A DNA stretch of 64,000 bases. It comes from Blastobasis lacticolella. Lineage: Eukaryota > Arthropoda > Insecta > Lepidoptera > Blastobasidae. Numbering within the stretch: position 1 is the first letter of the stretch; the number at the start of each line of letters is the position of its first letter. A model generated the notes under the pieces. It ran no database searches. It saw only the letters and a list, made by a program, of their open reading frames with translations, and was not told the DNA's origin. The DNA is taken from positions 4,440,026 to 4,504,025 of the forward strand of contig LR990061.1 in the NCBI GenBank assembly GCA_905147135.1, given 5' to 3'. Positions 30,551-41,006 of this stretch are shown piece after piece. The translations under genes were made by a program, and so were the position numbers.

Positions 30551-30883
30551 AAACTTGATATAAGAGTTCAGTACAGCGTCATCTATTTACAACTTTTATT
30601 TATTTTATTTATTTTATTTAACTGTTTATTGTACACAATAATGATATACAGAGAAATATAACAGAACAAAAGACACAACAGGCGCTGCTTATTTCTAAAA
30701 AGAAATTTCTTCCAGCAGGCCTACAGAAGAGAGATGTTTAACTAAAGTAACGCAGATACGACGTGCACAATAATTGAATATATAAATACATAAATATATT
30801 ATATTATAATATATAGGTATATAAAGCTAATATAAATAGACATATTATTAAAACAAGCTATATAAAATACATACATATATAAG

Positions 30884-33844
30884 TTATGGACTAGACAGTG
30901 AAAGATAATATTCCTTGACCCTCTTTTTAAATATAGACAGTGACTGACTGTCACGCACATTATGTGGCAGTGAGTTCCATAGTCTCGCCGCATGGACAGT
31001 GAAGGAATAGGAGAAGAAATCGGAATGATGGATAGGGATGGATAACAATGATTTAACATTGGACCGACAAGGCTTGTCTTGGGCCCGGGAGAAGTGGAAG
31101 GAGCTGCGGAGATATGAGGGAGCAGAGGGATTGTTGAGGATATTGTAGAGCATAGAAAGGACATGAGCGTTCCTGCGATAACGAATCGGTAGCCACTTGA
31201 GCTGCGATCGATAAAAAGAGATATGATCATATTTTCGTAGACCAAAAATAAACCTTATGCAGACATTTTGCAAACGCTCAAGTTTGTTTAGTAGCTCTTC
31301 TGTGGCATCCAAATAGCAAGAGTCAGCGTAATCTAGGATAGGGAGAAGGAGGGTTTGGACAAGAGAGATCTTAGTTTGTATAGGTAAGAGGCTTCGGAGG
31401 CATTTGAGCGAGTGAAGTGAGAAATGTAATTTCTTACTGACCTCGTTGACATGTGAAACCCAAGAAAGATTGGAGTCTAAGATCACCCCAAGATTTCTCG
31501 CCGACTTACTGATCGGGATTGGGATATCATCATAAAATAACTGAGGTATTATTATGTCAGAGCCTAGTCGCCTGTACATATGAGGGCTCCCGATGAGTAA
31601 TGCTTGCGATTTCCCGGGGTTAACCAGTAAACCAAATGACTTGGCCCAAACAGAAATTCGTTCTAAATCGGCATTAATAAGAGCAAACGCTTCAGCAACA
31701 TCAGAAATTTTGCAGTGCCGGTAAACTTGCAGATCGTCGGCATATAGGTGAAAGTTAGAAGAGATGACAGAGGTGACAGTGTTAATAAATACGGAGAAAA
31801 GGAGAGGAGAAAGAACACCGCCCTGAGGAACGCCCGCAACGAGGTCCCGCCAGTCAGAAGAGGCCTCATCAGAGCGGACCCGCTGAGAACGACCCCGCAG
31901 ATAGGAGTCAATCCACAGTAAGGCAGAAGGAGAAACATTAAGTGAGCGAAGAGTAGCGAGAAGAACGTCGAAGTCTACAGAGTTAAAAGCGCTGCTAAAG
32001 TCAAGTAGTGTTAAAATTGTCAGTGACTTGTCCTCCATTGCGAGACGTATATCATCAGTGACCTTTAGCAGCGCAGTGACAGTACTGTGACCTGGCCGGA
32101 AACCAGATTGAAAAGATGATAGGAGACTATTCGATGTAAGATAGGTGGAGAGTTGGCTGTGGACGATGTGTTCGAGGACTTTGGAAAGGTAAGGAAGTAG
32201 AGAAATGGGACGAAAATTGGATAAGGAGATGGGATTGGAAGTTTTAGGAAGAGGTATAACCTCAGCACTCTTCCAGGCCGATGGGAAACAACCCGTAACT
32301 AAAGAATAATTAAAGATGTGACTAAGTATGGGTAGGATTTGTGGGAGTAGGAGGGAGATCATGCGGCAGGAAACACCATCGTTGCCTACAGCTGTAGAAG
32401 TGATGGAAGAAAGATGTTTTTGAACGTCCTCCTCTGCGACAGTGGTGAAGTGGAAAGATGAGCAAAGAGGGCGTGACTGGCCGTCCAGTTGCGCAATAGT
32501 GCGTGCCTTAACATCGGGTTCCAATATCACTGGCGGCGTGGAGAAGTGAGTATTGAGGGCGTTTAGGTCGAAAGAGGTATTGCGCGGCTCTACTGATTTG
32601 CCTATGCCAAGTGTTTTAAGAAACGACCAAGTTTTCGAAGAGGATGACCCGATTATGGAACTATGGATATGACGCCTCCTGGCATCTCTACAGAGACGGC
32701 TACAAAGATTTCTGTAGTATTTATACCTGTCCAGTTTTTGATCTGAAGGGTATTTATTGTAACGACGTTTGGCGCTGTCACGTTTGGTCATCATATCCCT
32801 GATATCTTGCGTGATCCAGGGAGCTGGAGCATGTTTTAGTTTCACTTTTTTTACAGGAGCATGAGTGTCATATAGTTGAAATATGCGTGACTGAAACTCC
32901 TGAATCTTGTCGTCAATGTGGCCAGCATCGAAGACGGCACTAAAATCGATATTGGTTGCATCACGCCTCAAAGCCTCCAGGTCAATGTCTCTAAAATTAC
33001 GCAGGTACTTAAATCTAGTTTTAGGTTTTGGAGTGCGGGTTTTATATGAAAGGTACACTAAATCGTGGTAGGAAAAGGGGGCGGGAAGTTGACCATGGAT
33101 AGAAACTTTGTCTAAAGAGGAAGTGATCATGAGATCTAGAAGAGAGGGATTGCAATTAGGGGAATGATGCGTGGCCGCTAGCGGGAGAATATGCAGGTTG
33201 ACCGAGGACAAGAGAGACTGTAACTTCTGAGTGCGAACATCTTTTTTAAGTAAGCAGGTGTTAAAGTCGCCAAGGATGAGAACATGCTCATAACTAGGGC
33301 ACATATTGCACAGTAGGTTCTCGAGGGAATTGAAGTAATCAACGCGCAGAGAAGGAGAATAAAATACAGCAAGCAGCATTTTCTTGTGTTGGAGAGAGAT
33401 TTCAATAAAGAGATGTTCAGCAGTACCAGAATATGCGCTTGGAGAAACATTGACTACTGTGTGAGTGATATCCTCTCGGAGATAGATAGCGACGCCACCG
33501 CCTCCCTTGCCCGTTCGGTCGTTGCGAATGAGAGTAAAACCTGGGAGTGGGAATCGGGAAGAAGGGAGAGAAGGTTTGAGAAAGGACTCTGATATAAGGA
33601 CGGCATCGACATGACTGTTGCCAAAGGAAGCCACTAGATCGGCGTAATGGCTAGGAACGCTCTGTGCATTTATATGAACTACATTAAAATTGTTAGGAAA
33701 TTTGGAAAAGGTAGCCTTCAACTGTTCATGCACCGAGAGAGACACGGAACCATCACCGTCGCTGTCCGAATCGGCGCTGTAAAAATCGTCAGAAGATGAG
33801 GAGCAGGAGAAAAAATTATTAGCGATATCCTGTACATTGTCCAT
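30884..33844 (-). CDS. LINE ORF2: endonuclease and reverse transcriptase
   Basis: There are 986 codons with no stop. Apurinic-type endonuclease motifs: FNVVHINAQSV near residue 53, VLISESFLKP near 82, GGGGVAIYLRED near 110, LGDFNTCLL near 195, LLDLMITS near 235 and SYHDLVYLS near 260. RT: GNDGVSCRMISLL near 495, NFRPISLLPYLSKVLEHIV near 545, FQSGFRPGHSTVTALL, LLDFSSAFNSVDFDVL near 620 (palm A), AGVPQGGVLSPLLFSVF near 670 and YADDLQVYRH near 700. The C-terminus HAARLWNSLPHNVRDSQS is typical. All catalytic residues I can check are present, so this ORF looks functional. Confidence 0.92.
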   Translation of the reverse strand: MDNVQDIANNFFSCSSSSDDFYSADSDSDGDGSVSLSVHEQLKATFSKFPNNFNVVHINAQSVPSHYADLVASFGNSHVDAVLISESFLKPSLPSSRFPLPGFTLIRNDRTGKGGGGVAIYLREDITHTVVNVSPSAYSGTAEHLFIEISLQHKKMLLAVFYSPSLRVDYFNSLENLLCNMCPSYEHVLILGDFNTCLLKKDVRTQKLQSLLSSVNLHILPLAATHHSPNCNPSLLDLMITSSLDKVSIHGQLPAPFSYHDLVYLSYKTRTPKPKTRFKYLRNFRDIDLEALRRDATNIDFSAVFDAGHIDDKIQEFQSRIFQLYDTHAPVKKVKLKHAPAPWITQDIRDMMTKRDSAKRRYNKYPSDQKLDRYKYYRNLCSRLCRDARRRHIHSSIIGSSSSKTWSFLKTLGIGKSVEPRNTSFDLNALNTHFSTPPVILEPDVKARTIAQLDGQSRPLCSSFHFTTVAEEDVQKHLSSITSTAVGNDGVSCRMISLLLPQILPILSHIFNYSLVTGCFPSAWKSAEVIPLPKTSNPISLSNFRPISLLPYLSKVLEHIVHSQLSTYLTSNSLLSSFQSGFRPGHSTVTALLKVTDDIRLAMEDKSLTILTLLDFSSAFNSVDFDVLLATLRSLNVSPSALLWIDSYLRGRSQRVRSDEASSDWRDLVAGVPQGGVLSPLLFSVFINTVTSVISSNFHLYADDLQVYRHCKISDVAEAFALINADLERISVWAKSFGLLVNPGKSQALLIGSPHMYRRLGSDIIIPQLFYDDIPIPISKSARNLGVILDSNLSWVSHVNEVSKKLHFSLHSLKCLRSLLPIQTKISLVQTLLLPILDYADSCYLDATEELLNKLERLQNVCIRFIFGLRKYDHISFYRSQLKWLPIRYRRNAHVLSMLYNILNNPSAPSYLRSSFHFSRAQDKPCRSNVKSLLSIPIHHSDFFSYSFTVHAARLWNSLPHNVRDSQSLSIFKKRVKEYYLSLSSP

Positions 33845-34329
33845 ACAATACTTATAGATAAATATAAACTAAAATATGTAATACGAAAAATATCTACCAA
33901 GATTACGAATTAATATTACGCAATATCATCACCACCGACCGCAGCGTGCTGGAAGATTATAATAATTTTAATACAATAATAACAAAAAAAGAAAAATGCT
34001 TTAACACCACACCAACACAGGCAGGTTTAAGTATCCAGACCGAAAAAAAAAAAAAAAAAAACCAGTTCAAACATAACTAGCAACAATAAAACGCAGATGA
34101 GAAAATAACGTCAATGAGAGTAGCTGTCATGAGTGTCAAAATTAAAAGTAAACAAACATTGTTGCAAAATTTAAATACAAATGACCTACAATATTACAAA
34201 AAGAATAGATTTAAAATCACCGACATTTAAACTAGAAAATTTTATGACAAATTTAGGGTATTAATTGAGTGACCGAACAGAAAGGAAAAGTGAAAGATAA
34301 GTGTATAGCAAATCATGCAAAAGCTAACC

Positions 34330-35139
34330 CTACTTCCTTGCTCTTCTCGCCATCGGAGCAGCTGTAGGCTTCGTCGCAGCGATTTTACTTTTAGGAGCCG
34401 GCGCCTTGACAGCCCCCGCCTCCGGCAGTTGATCCTTGGTAGTTCCAGTGGGCGGCGCAGGTTCCCTAGCGTTCGGGAACTGAGTAACCAGGGATTGAAA
34501 CTGAGCAGTGGTCTCAATTTTCGTGCGCGACTTGTTGGGAAGTATTATGGCGATCTTCCCATCCACCGACCAACAGTTATTGACTCCGAAGTGCTTGCGG
34601 GCTGCCATAAATAGATCGTGTCTGGACTTAGTCAAAAATTCTGATACCACGATACCAGTACCCTTGAGCGATGTTTTAGAGTCCCACACTACGCGCCGGG
34701 TCTCCAACTCACGGAAGCGCACAAGGATCGGGCGAGGCTTGTCGGTGGAGATCCCCAACCGGTGGCAGGATTCCACATCACCAGTGCTAATATCTGACAC
34801 CTGCATCTTGTCTGCTATCACTTTAACCACAACGTCACTGACCTTTTCCTCCTTTATTTCAGCGACGCCATGGAATAGTAGGACCTTCCTGCGCAGAAAA
34901 GCCTCATGCCGGTCCAGGCCCAGTTCCAACGATCCAAATCGAATGTTGAACTTCAAGAGAACTTGCCAAACAGACTTCGTAAACTCTGCAAATTCTTGGG
35001 GCAGTGCAGAGATATCTGTTGATGATGATGACTTGGATGGTGATGAAGCGGTTGCCTTCTCCAGTCTATCCTCGAAGCAGGTCATTCGTGCAAGCAGCTC
35101 GGCGACACCATCATTAGCAGAAAGCTGGGATGGTTCCAT
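34330..35139 (-). CDS. LINE ORF1 (RNA-binding protein)
   Basis: The first ATG gives MEPSQLSAND at 35139; the frame is open 12 codons further up but starts there with GTG. The product has about 269 residues. An N-terminal stretch is followed by a region resembling the RRM of L1/CR1 ORF1: RRKVLLFHGVAEIKEEKV, VESCHRLG, RPILVRFRELETRRVVW and VSEFLTKSRHDLFMAARKHF. The tail is basic and Ala/Pro-rich (PKSKIAATKPTAAPMARRAR). Such proteins coat the element RNA. No frameshift seen. Confidence 0.85.
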   Translation of the reverse strand: MEPSQLSANDGVAELLARMTCFEDRLEKATASSPSKSSSSTDISALPQEFAEFTKSVWQVLLKFNIRFGSLELGLDRHEAFLRRKVLLFHGVAEIKEEKVSDVVVKVIADKMQVSDISTGDVESCHRLGISTDKPRPILVRFRELETRRVVWDSKTSLKGTGIVVSEFLTKSRHDLFMAARKHFGVNNCWSVDGKIAIILPNKSRTKIETTAQFQSLVTQFPNAREPAPPTGTTKDQLPEAGAVKAPAPKSKIAATKPTAAPMARRARK

Positions 35140-36479
35140 AGTGTAGTGATGGTGCGGATGCAGTGAAAAGTGCACAGAAAAGATATCTTATACTTGCGGC
35201 GAGTGGTGATGAGTTATTCAATCAAATTCTGTGTACCATTTGCTTATAATACTGAATTAAATATTTTTAAACAAATTTAAATGTGCAGCTGTGCTAATAG
35301 ATGTTTATTGGGCGACGTCTACCCGCAAAAAAACTTTTCATTTTTTTAAATGTCAAATTGAAAACCTCCCATTATCTAAATTTAAAAATAACATACTGGC
35401 AGTCTGTGTCGACGTACCAAACGAATGGCCATTCATGCCCGTCTATTTTGAACCTATTTCGAACGACCTATTTTCAAGCCAGACTCTACGTCATCGTCCC
35501 ATTCAGCTGACCTGACCGAAGTGACCGACTTATTGCAAGTCCTCTGAATTATTATTTGTAACTCTCGAATAATATTAGTGGTCAGAATAAATTATAGAGG
35601 TCGTTCATTTTAGTAGAATAGCTGGAAATTCAATTCTAAATATACTAGTATTACAGGAATGTGACTGATTGGACTATAATAACTGGATCTATCGAATAAG
35701 AAGTCAACTAAGACAGACACGCTAGATTTCGTTCGCGGGTCCAATCAATCTCGGTGTTGGAGGAATTAAACACATAAGTATGTACTTTGTGTATTCAATA
35801 AAAACATAACATACAGAACTGGTGTTGGTTCCTTTTGATCACCAGAGTAATAAGAAACCAGATAATGCGTTACACGTGTTTTTATAAACGAATCCTTAGT
35901 TTGAGCGCCTCCGAATAGAGTAATCCTTTTATTTTTACAGAAGGAAATGCGCTTTATAAATGGCAGCGTCAATCATAAATGTCAAGTTTGACATTTTATT
36001 TATTATTTATTAGCATTCAAGATTTCACCAATTTAAATACAGCAGTAAGTTGCAACTGTTTAAATATTACAGGTTCATCATCAAATATCAGTTATTCGTT
36101 AAGGTTTGTCTTATTTTTATTACACTAATTAAATAGTACTAGTTTTCGTTTTATTTGTTGGGCCTATATTTAACTATTTAAATTGTTTGTTTAATTTTTA
36201 TAAATCTATGTAATGATGAATCGATGAAGACTTGCCTAGTCTTCCTCGATTTTATCGAACTTTTCTCGAACGCACAGCCCAAACTATTTATAAGACAGAT
36301 TTTTTAAGTTCAATCTAGGTTAAGTTTAGCACTCAGACTCACTTAGCTCTAGGATGCAGGTGTAATGCAAGAGCACCTTAAGAATCATATTCCTTTGCAC
36401 TAGTGTGCAGTTGTTAAGCGGTTTTTATAGCATTCGTAAACAAAATTTTTATTTATTATATAAAAAATACCCGGGGGTA

Positions 36480-36807
36480 TGGTGTAGGCCGTGTGGTGTC
36501 CGGCAGAATAGAATAGCACCAACCCCTTACACTCGTGGGTGTCGTACAAGGCGACTAATGTTTAGAGGAATAAATCTAAGTCTATTATAACTAAATTTTA
36601 TTGCTGTAAAACTGTATGGAAATAAATAAATAAATAAGTCTCCGTAGGCTGGAAAATGGGCAGCAGCGTTTACCATTGTTATATTTATAATACTGCGATC
36701 TCCAACCCGCCTGCCAAGCGTGGAGATTACGGTAATAACCTCCTCTTTCTTGGGAGAGGCCCTTAGTCCTGCAGTGGACTGTTTATGGGCTGTGATGATG
36801 ATGATGA
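36480..36807 (+). repeat. SINE-C with 10-bp target duplication
   Basis: CCCGGGGGTA flanks the element (36470-36479 and 36808-36817). The same place in copy 1 (25960-25975) is uninterrupted: ATACCCTGGGGGTAAAG. The body matches 26466-26706 but carries an extra stretch of about 75 bp around 36561-36638 including AAATAAATAAATAAAT. It ends GGGCTGTGATGATGATGATG. Confidence 0.9.
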
Positions 36808-37229
36808 CCCGGGGGTAAAGAACGAGTCCTTTAGGCATAAAGAACAGCTAAATCTCCCTTGTTTTAGCAAACTGATTTTGGCTAAAGATGTAACAAATGC
36901 CGTGAATGTTGCTGTAGCGGCAAAGGAATTGTTCTCGAAGTGGCAATGCACTTATACTCTTGTTCTGTACAAGTCTAGACATAAATAAAAGCTGCAAATA
37001 ATACAAAGCTGTATGTATATATCTATACTATATAGAAACTCCTACACCTAACCATTAAAAAGTACCTTCTTTTTATTTGCTTTTATCGCAAAATGCAAGA
37101 CGTGAAATCTCCAACACCATTCACGAAAGTAAAGTTCGTTCGACCGTAACATCATACACGGGTTAAAGAACTGCCCACCCGTTGTCTGGGAAAAAATATA
37201 TATTGCGTTAAATGCGATGTTCAGAACGC

Positions 37230-37437
37230 ACTTACACTAGTGTGTGTCGTACAAGGCGACAAATGTTTTCGAGGCAAACGATTTGGAGTCTTCGTAGGCT
37301 GGAAAATGGGCAGCAGCGTTTTTTATTGTTATATTTATAACACTGCGATCTCCAACCCACCTGCCAAGCAATAACCTGCCCTTTCGTGGGAGAGGCCCGA
37401 AGTCCTGCAGTGGACTGTTATGGGCTGTGATGATGAG
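37230..37437 (+). repeat. SINE-C, 5' part deleted (sister of 26466-26706)
   Basis: The element starts within CTTACACTAGTGTGTGTCG right after TTCAGAACGC. In copy 1 about 130 bp lie between these points, so this is a deletion of the SINE head and flank after duplication. Confidence 0.8.
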
Positions 37438-37496
37438 GTACGGTTAGAGCTTGGTTGCTGAGGATACAAATAAGTACCCATACCTATAGAATAGAT

Positions 37497-37795
37497 AGAG
37501 CGTCGGCGGCCTAGTGGTTAACGGGTTCGACTCGAGTCGAACTCCGTACCTCGGGTTATGTCCCGAGTACCAATGATTATTTTCTTAGTTATGTACGTAG
37601 TTGAACACTAACCGATGATCTTACGGTGAGGGAAAACATCGTGATGAAACCTTCACATTCAGGCGACTGAATATGTAACCATGATCCAATCTGGTCAGGT
37701 TCCCCTGTCAACAGGGTCACGGCAGTCAGATGGCAGTTGCTCCACTGAATCCACTGATCTGCCAAATCTTGGACCATGGTCGACTCCGACAGTAG
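37497..37795 (+). repeat. SINE-B
   Basis: GCGTCGGCGGCCTAGTGGTT (tRNA-like head), TTACGGTGAGGGAAAACATC, CACATTCAGGCGACTGAATA and GGTCAGGTTCCCCTGTCAAC are in the usual order, ending within TGGACCATGGTCGAC. The GAT tail is absent. Confidence 0.8.
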
Positions 37796-38378
37796 GTGTT
37801 TGTAGAAGAAACTTTATCATTGCGAATAAACACAGTTATTGTAAACAAATACCTACAATTTGAGATACCAAATGCCTATAGTGTACAAAGTATTTAAAAA
37901 ATGGCGAACCCTACAATATGTCTGATATGTGTATGTGCCTACGTCCACATAACTCACTTGGACCCTCTTTTCAGAGTTAAACGGCGTTAATATCAGTGAC
38001 CTTGCGCCGCGGGCTATAGAAACTGGCAAACAAAATCTATACTAGATTTCTGTATTGAATAGCCCGTTTGGAAGCCTTATCTATTTCTGCCACCATTGCT
38101 TGGTGTAATGTCTTGCGTGGTTGTGTACCAGGTTTAGGGTTGTTTTGCTTACGAAACAAGAGTTTTGGATATGTTTACTTTGTTAATTTAAGATAGATTT
38201 GATTAGATTTAGATTTTTCGTTATCAAAACACACTTCCGAAGGCCACCGTACAACACTTCTGCTGGCAGAGATTTCTTTTAGAAATAAGTAGTGCCTGTT
38301 GTGCCATTTATTACTTTGCCATATTGTGTAAATATAAATTTGCTGTGTACAGTAAACTGTAAACTAAAATTTAGTAAA

Positions 38379-38421
38379 TAGTTTCACTGATAAGAAAAAG
38401 TATTTCATATCAGTGAAACTA
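38379..38421. other. Conserved hairpin in duplicated unit, copy 2
   Basis: The same 13-14-bp stem as at 27511-27553 (TAGTTTCACTGAT and complement) with one loop difference. Confidence 0.6.
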
Positions 38422-38818
38422 TCTTTATTGGAATAAATAATAATTTTACAGCATTTACGTTTGAATACGAACTCGACTATGTGGCTTTCGTGTGTTTTTT
38501 AAACTTACTCATTCAACTAAAAGTGAGCTTCATCGCCAAACAACATTTTGTATGGGAAACGAAATTAACATCAATGAATAATTTCACGTTGGTTAGCGAG
38601 ATTATGTGATCTAACGCGAATACATTATATTCTTTGGAGATATGGCACGTCACATTTCTTCAACGATAAACAAGAGATGATTGAACACAACATTTGGTGA
38701 GTTATTAGCGAAATACGGCCGCAAATGTTGCGAAAAGTGTATGACAATAGGATATCCACAATGAGCCATCTATGCGCCAGTCTCGACTACCACATTGCCG
38801 AAATTGTATTGGCATTTA

Positions 38819-40799
38819 AAAAAATAAATAAATAAATAAAATAAAATAAAAATCATTTATTTCAGGCTCATGGTAGCCCATAAAATAAGTACACTAATAC
38901 GCTCACTTACAAAATTAGGTACAATGTCAAATTAAATACAAAATAAAATTACAATTACAATGTCAAGATATCAATGTCAAATTCAATAGATACAAATTAC
39001 AATGTCAAGATATCAATACAAATTACCATGTCAATATCAATGTCAATTACAACACAAATTACAACGTCAATACAATTTTAACAGTAAAAAATAAATAAAA
39101 TAAAATTGAATCATTATAATCAAAATCTTAATACTATTCTGCTATTGAATGAACGGGGATGAACTAGCATGCAACTGCATCCATCTTCGTATCATAGGCG
39201 AGTCCCAGCGGTCGGACAGCGCGGCCAGGATTCCGTTGGTGCTAGCCCGGAGACGAGCCAGCAATGAGGCGCTACGTTTCCGAATGACGGCATAGAAGTC
39301 GTCAATGTGGGCATCCGCAAACATTGCGGAGGCGCTACAAAAACGCGGCATTCTCAACAGAACCCTGAGCGCGTCGTTGTACTGTACGCGCAGTGCGCTG
39401 TACGCCCGCTGCGTGAAGTCGGTCCACAGGCTGCACGTATAAAAACTCTGACAGTATGCTCTAAAGAGCGTCAACTTGACCTCTGTCGTGCAACGCGCGA
39501 ACCTGCGAGCCAACATGTTGCAGCGGACGGACAGCGCCCTGCGCTCCCTATCAACGTCCTCGCAATCACGCAAGTCGTCGGTGACCCAGTGGCCCAGATA
39601 CTTAAATTTATGTACCCTGTTCAGAGGAATACCGCAAAGAGTAATGGGTACGAAAGAGTAACATTTGGTACCAGCTTTAAAAATCATACATTCGCTCTTT
39701 TTTACATTGTATCTGAGCCCATGTGCCCCCGCATACGTCTCGCATATGTGCAACAGTTTCCTCATAGCAGCCACCGATGGGCTCAGCAGCACCATGTCAT
39801 CAGCGTAACTGATATTATTTACGCTCACTCCATCTACGGAGCAGCCGATGCCGGCGCTGCTGAGCTCAACGATGAGCTGATTCACATAAAGGTTGAAGAG
39901 ACGGGGCGAGCTCAACCCCCCCTGCCTCACCCCGCACTCCAACCCATACGCGTCCGAGTACTCCCCTGCCCACCTGACAACGTTCTGCTGGTGATTGTAC
40001 CAATACCTAAACATTGTAACAATTTCATAGGGTAATTTGGTTTCAGACTCCAGCTTTTTCCACAGCTTGTCATAGGCCACCAAGTCAAAGGCTTTGGACA
40101 GGTCCAAATAACATGCGTAAACTGGCGTTTTTCTAGCAGTGTAGTATTGAACAGTTTGCTTGAGACAGAAGATGGCACTTTCAGTTGAAAGTTGTGGTCT
40201 AAAGCCAAACTGCGCGTCATGCAGGTGGAGGTGCTCATCAAGCTGCTTGTCAAGCAAACTGTCCAGTACTTTAGCAATAATTGTCGCCAGTGAAATTGGC
40301 CTGTAGTTAGACATGTCCGAAACATCACCAGTTTTATTTTTCACAATTGGCACAACCACCGTGTACATAAGGTCATCAGGCAGATAACCATGACTCACAC
40401 ATAGGTTAAAAAACATTGCGAGGACCCTTGGTAGGTGTACACCGGCGTACTTCAAATGTTCGACGCTGAGGTTGTCATGACCCGGGGACTTGCCTCTTAT
40501 CATATTTTTTATAATGGTCGCCACATCTTTGGCTGAAAAACGTACACTAATGTCCCCGGGATGACCACCCGCATCGCCCCGCGACGCCCGCCCGAGCGGA
40601 GACTCTACTGCAAAGTGACGCTGAAAAGCGGCTGCTATGTCATGCGACTCGTGAAAGCCACCAACACTCACAGGTAAACTCGACTGAGGATTTAACTTAT
40701 TCGTAGTTTTCCAGAATTTACCAAAGTTTTTCTTGGTATGGTACTCTGCCAAAATATCCATTTTAATTTGTGTTTCATTATCCACAAATTAAAATGGAT
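38819..40799 (-). mobile_element. 5'-truncated LINE related to 7315-8942
   Basis: On the minus strand a 547-codon ORF is followed by a 3' UTR with many TTGACATTG-like words, an AATAAA signal and an ATAAAT tail (38820-38855). ATTTA flanks it (38814-38818, 40800-40804), and copy 1 at 27941-27960 (GGCATTTAGCC) is the empty site. The 5' edge carries a fold-back (40752-40803). Confidence 0.9.
39142..40785 (-). CDS. Non-LTR reverse transcriptase (5'-truncated ORF)
   Basis: There are 547 codons, no stops. Motifs: KSPGHDNLSVEHLKYAG near residue 103, NYRPISLATIIAKVLDSLL near 160, DAQFGFRPQLSTESA near 190, CYLDLSKAFDLVAYDKLW near 225 (palm A), CGVRQGGLSSPRLFNLYV near 285 and YADDMVLLSPSVAAMRKLL near 325. 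The ending RERRALSVRCNMLARRFAR and PMIRRWMQLH parallels 7249-8748. The first codons (MDNETQIKMDILAEYHTKKN) correspond to the linker upstream of the RT; the endonuclease is missing. The ATG at 40785 lies in the loop of the 5' fold-back and is not a natural start. Confidence 0.88.
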   Translation of the reverse strand: MDNETQIKMDILAEYHTKKNFGKFWKTTNKLNPQSSLPVSVGGFHESHDIAAAFQRHFAVESPLGRASRGDAGGHPGDISVRFSAKDVATIIKNMIRGKSPGHDNLSVEHLKYAGVHLPRVLAMFFNLCVSHGYLPDDLMYTVVVPIVKNKTGDVSDMSNYRPISLATIIAKVLDSLLDKQLDEHLHLHDAQFGFRPQLSTESAIFCLKQTVQYYTARKTPVYACYLDLSKAFDLVAYDKLWKKLESETKLPYEIVTMFRYWYNHQQNVVRWAGEYSDAYGLECGVRQGGLSSPRLFNLYVNQLIVELSSAGIGCSVDGVSVNNISYADDMVLLSPSVAAMRKLLHICETYAGAHGLRYNVKKSECMIFKAGTKCYSFVPITLCGIPLNRVHKFKYLGHWVTDDLRDCEDVDRERRALSVRCNMLARRFARCTTEVKLTLFRAYCQSFYTCSLWTDFTQRAYSALRVQYNDALRVLLRMPRFCSASAMFADAHIDDFYAVIRKRSASLLARLRASTNGILAALSDRWDSPMIRRWMQLHASSSPFIQ

Positions 40800-40803
40800 A
40801 TTT
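40752..40803. other. 21-bp perfect inverted repeat at LINE 5' junction
   Basis: The arm at 40752-40772 (AAATATCCATTTTAATTTG...) and its exact complement at 40783-40803 enclose a 10-base loop. The left arm belongs to the LINE; the right arm is an inverted copy of it between the LINE and the target, overlapping the ATTTA target duplication. Confidence 0.85.
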
Positions 40804-40830
40804 AGCCATAAAATTATATTTGCAATAAAG

Positions 40831-41006
40831 TAAGTAAGTAAAGTAAGTAAAAACTCTTTATTGCACACACAAAAAAAAATATACATAACAAGAAATAAGC
40901 AAACAATTTATATGCGCGCAAAGGCGGCCTTATCGCTTTAAGCGATCTCTTCCAGACAACCTTTGGGAAGAGGTAAGTTATCACAGTATCTCATAGTAGT
41001 GCAAGA
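40831..41006 (-). mobile_element. Short retrotransposon 3' end with TSD
   Basis: GCAATAAAG (40822-40830) and GCAAATAAAG (41007-41016) flank 176 bp absent from copy 1 (27960-27975). On the minus strand it reads GGAAGAGATCGCTTAAAGCG, then GTGTGTGCAATAAAGAG and a TTTACTTAC tail. It is a heavily 5'-truncated LINE-type insertion. Confidence 0.8.

Larger units (their letters stand above)
30590..35200 (-). mobile_element. Two-ORF CR1/L2-like LINE, near full length
   Basis: On the minus strand: an ORF1 with an RRM-like core (34330-35139), a spacer of about 485 bp, an ORF2 with endonuclease and RT (30884-33844), a 3' UTR of about 290 bp and an AAATAAAATAAA tail (30594-30622). It sits near the left end of copy 2 of the duplicated unit. 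The 5' boundary between 35140 and 35330 is not defined and I find no clear target duplication. Confidence 0.85.

Noticed and set aside
34508..35146. 212-codon plus-strand frame over LINE ORF1
   Set aside because: It mirrors the minus-strand ORF1; its composition follows from the antisense of that gene.
35173..35175. Upstream start of LINE ORF1
   Set aside because: The triplet reads GTG on the minus strand. The first ATG is 12 codons further in, at 35139.
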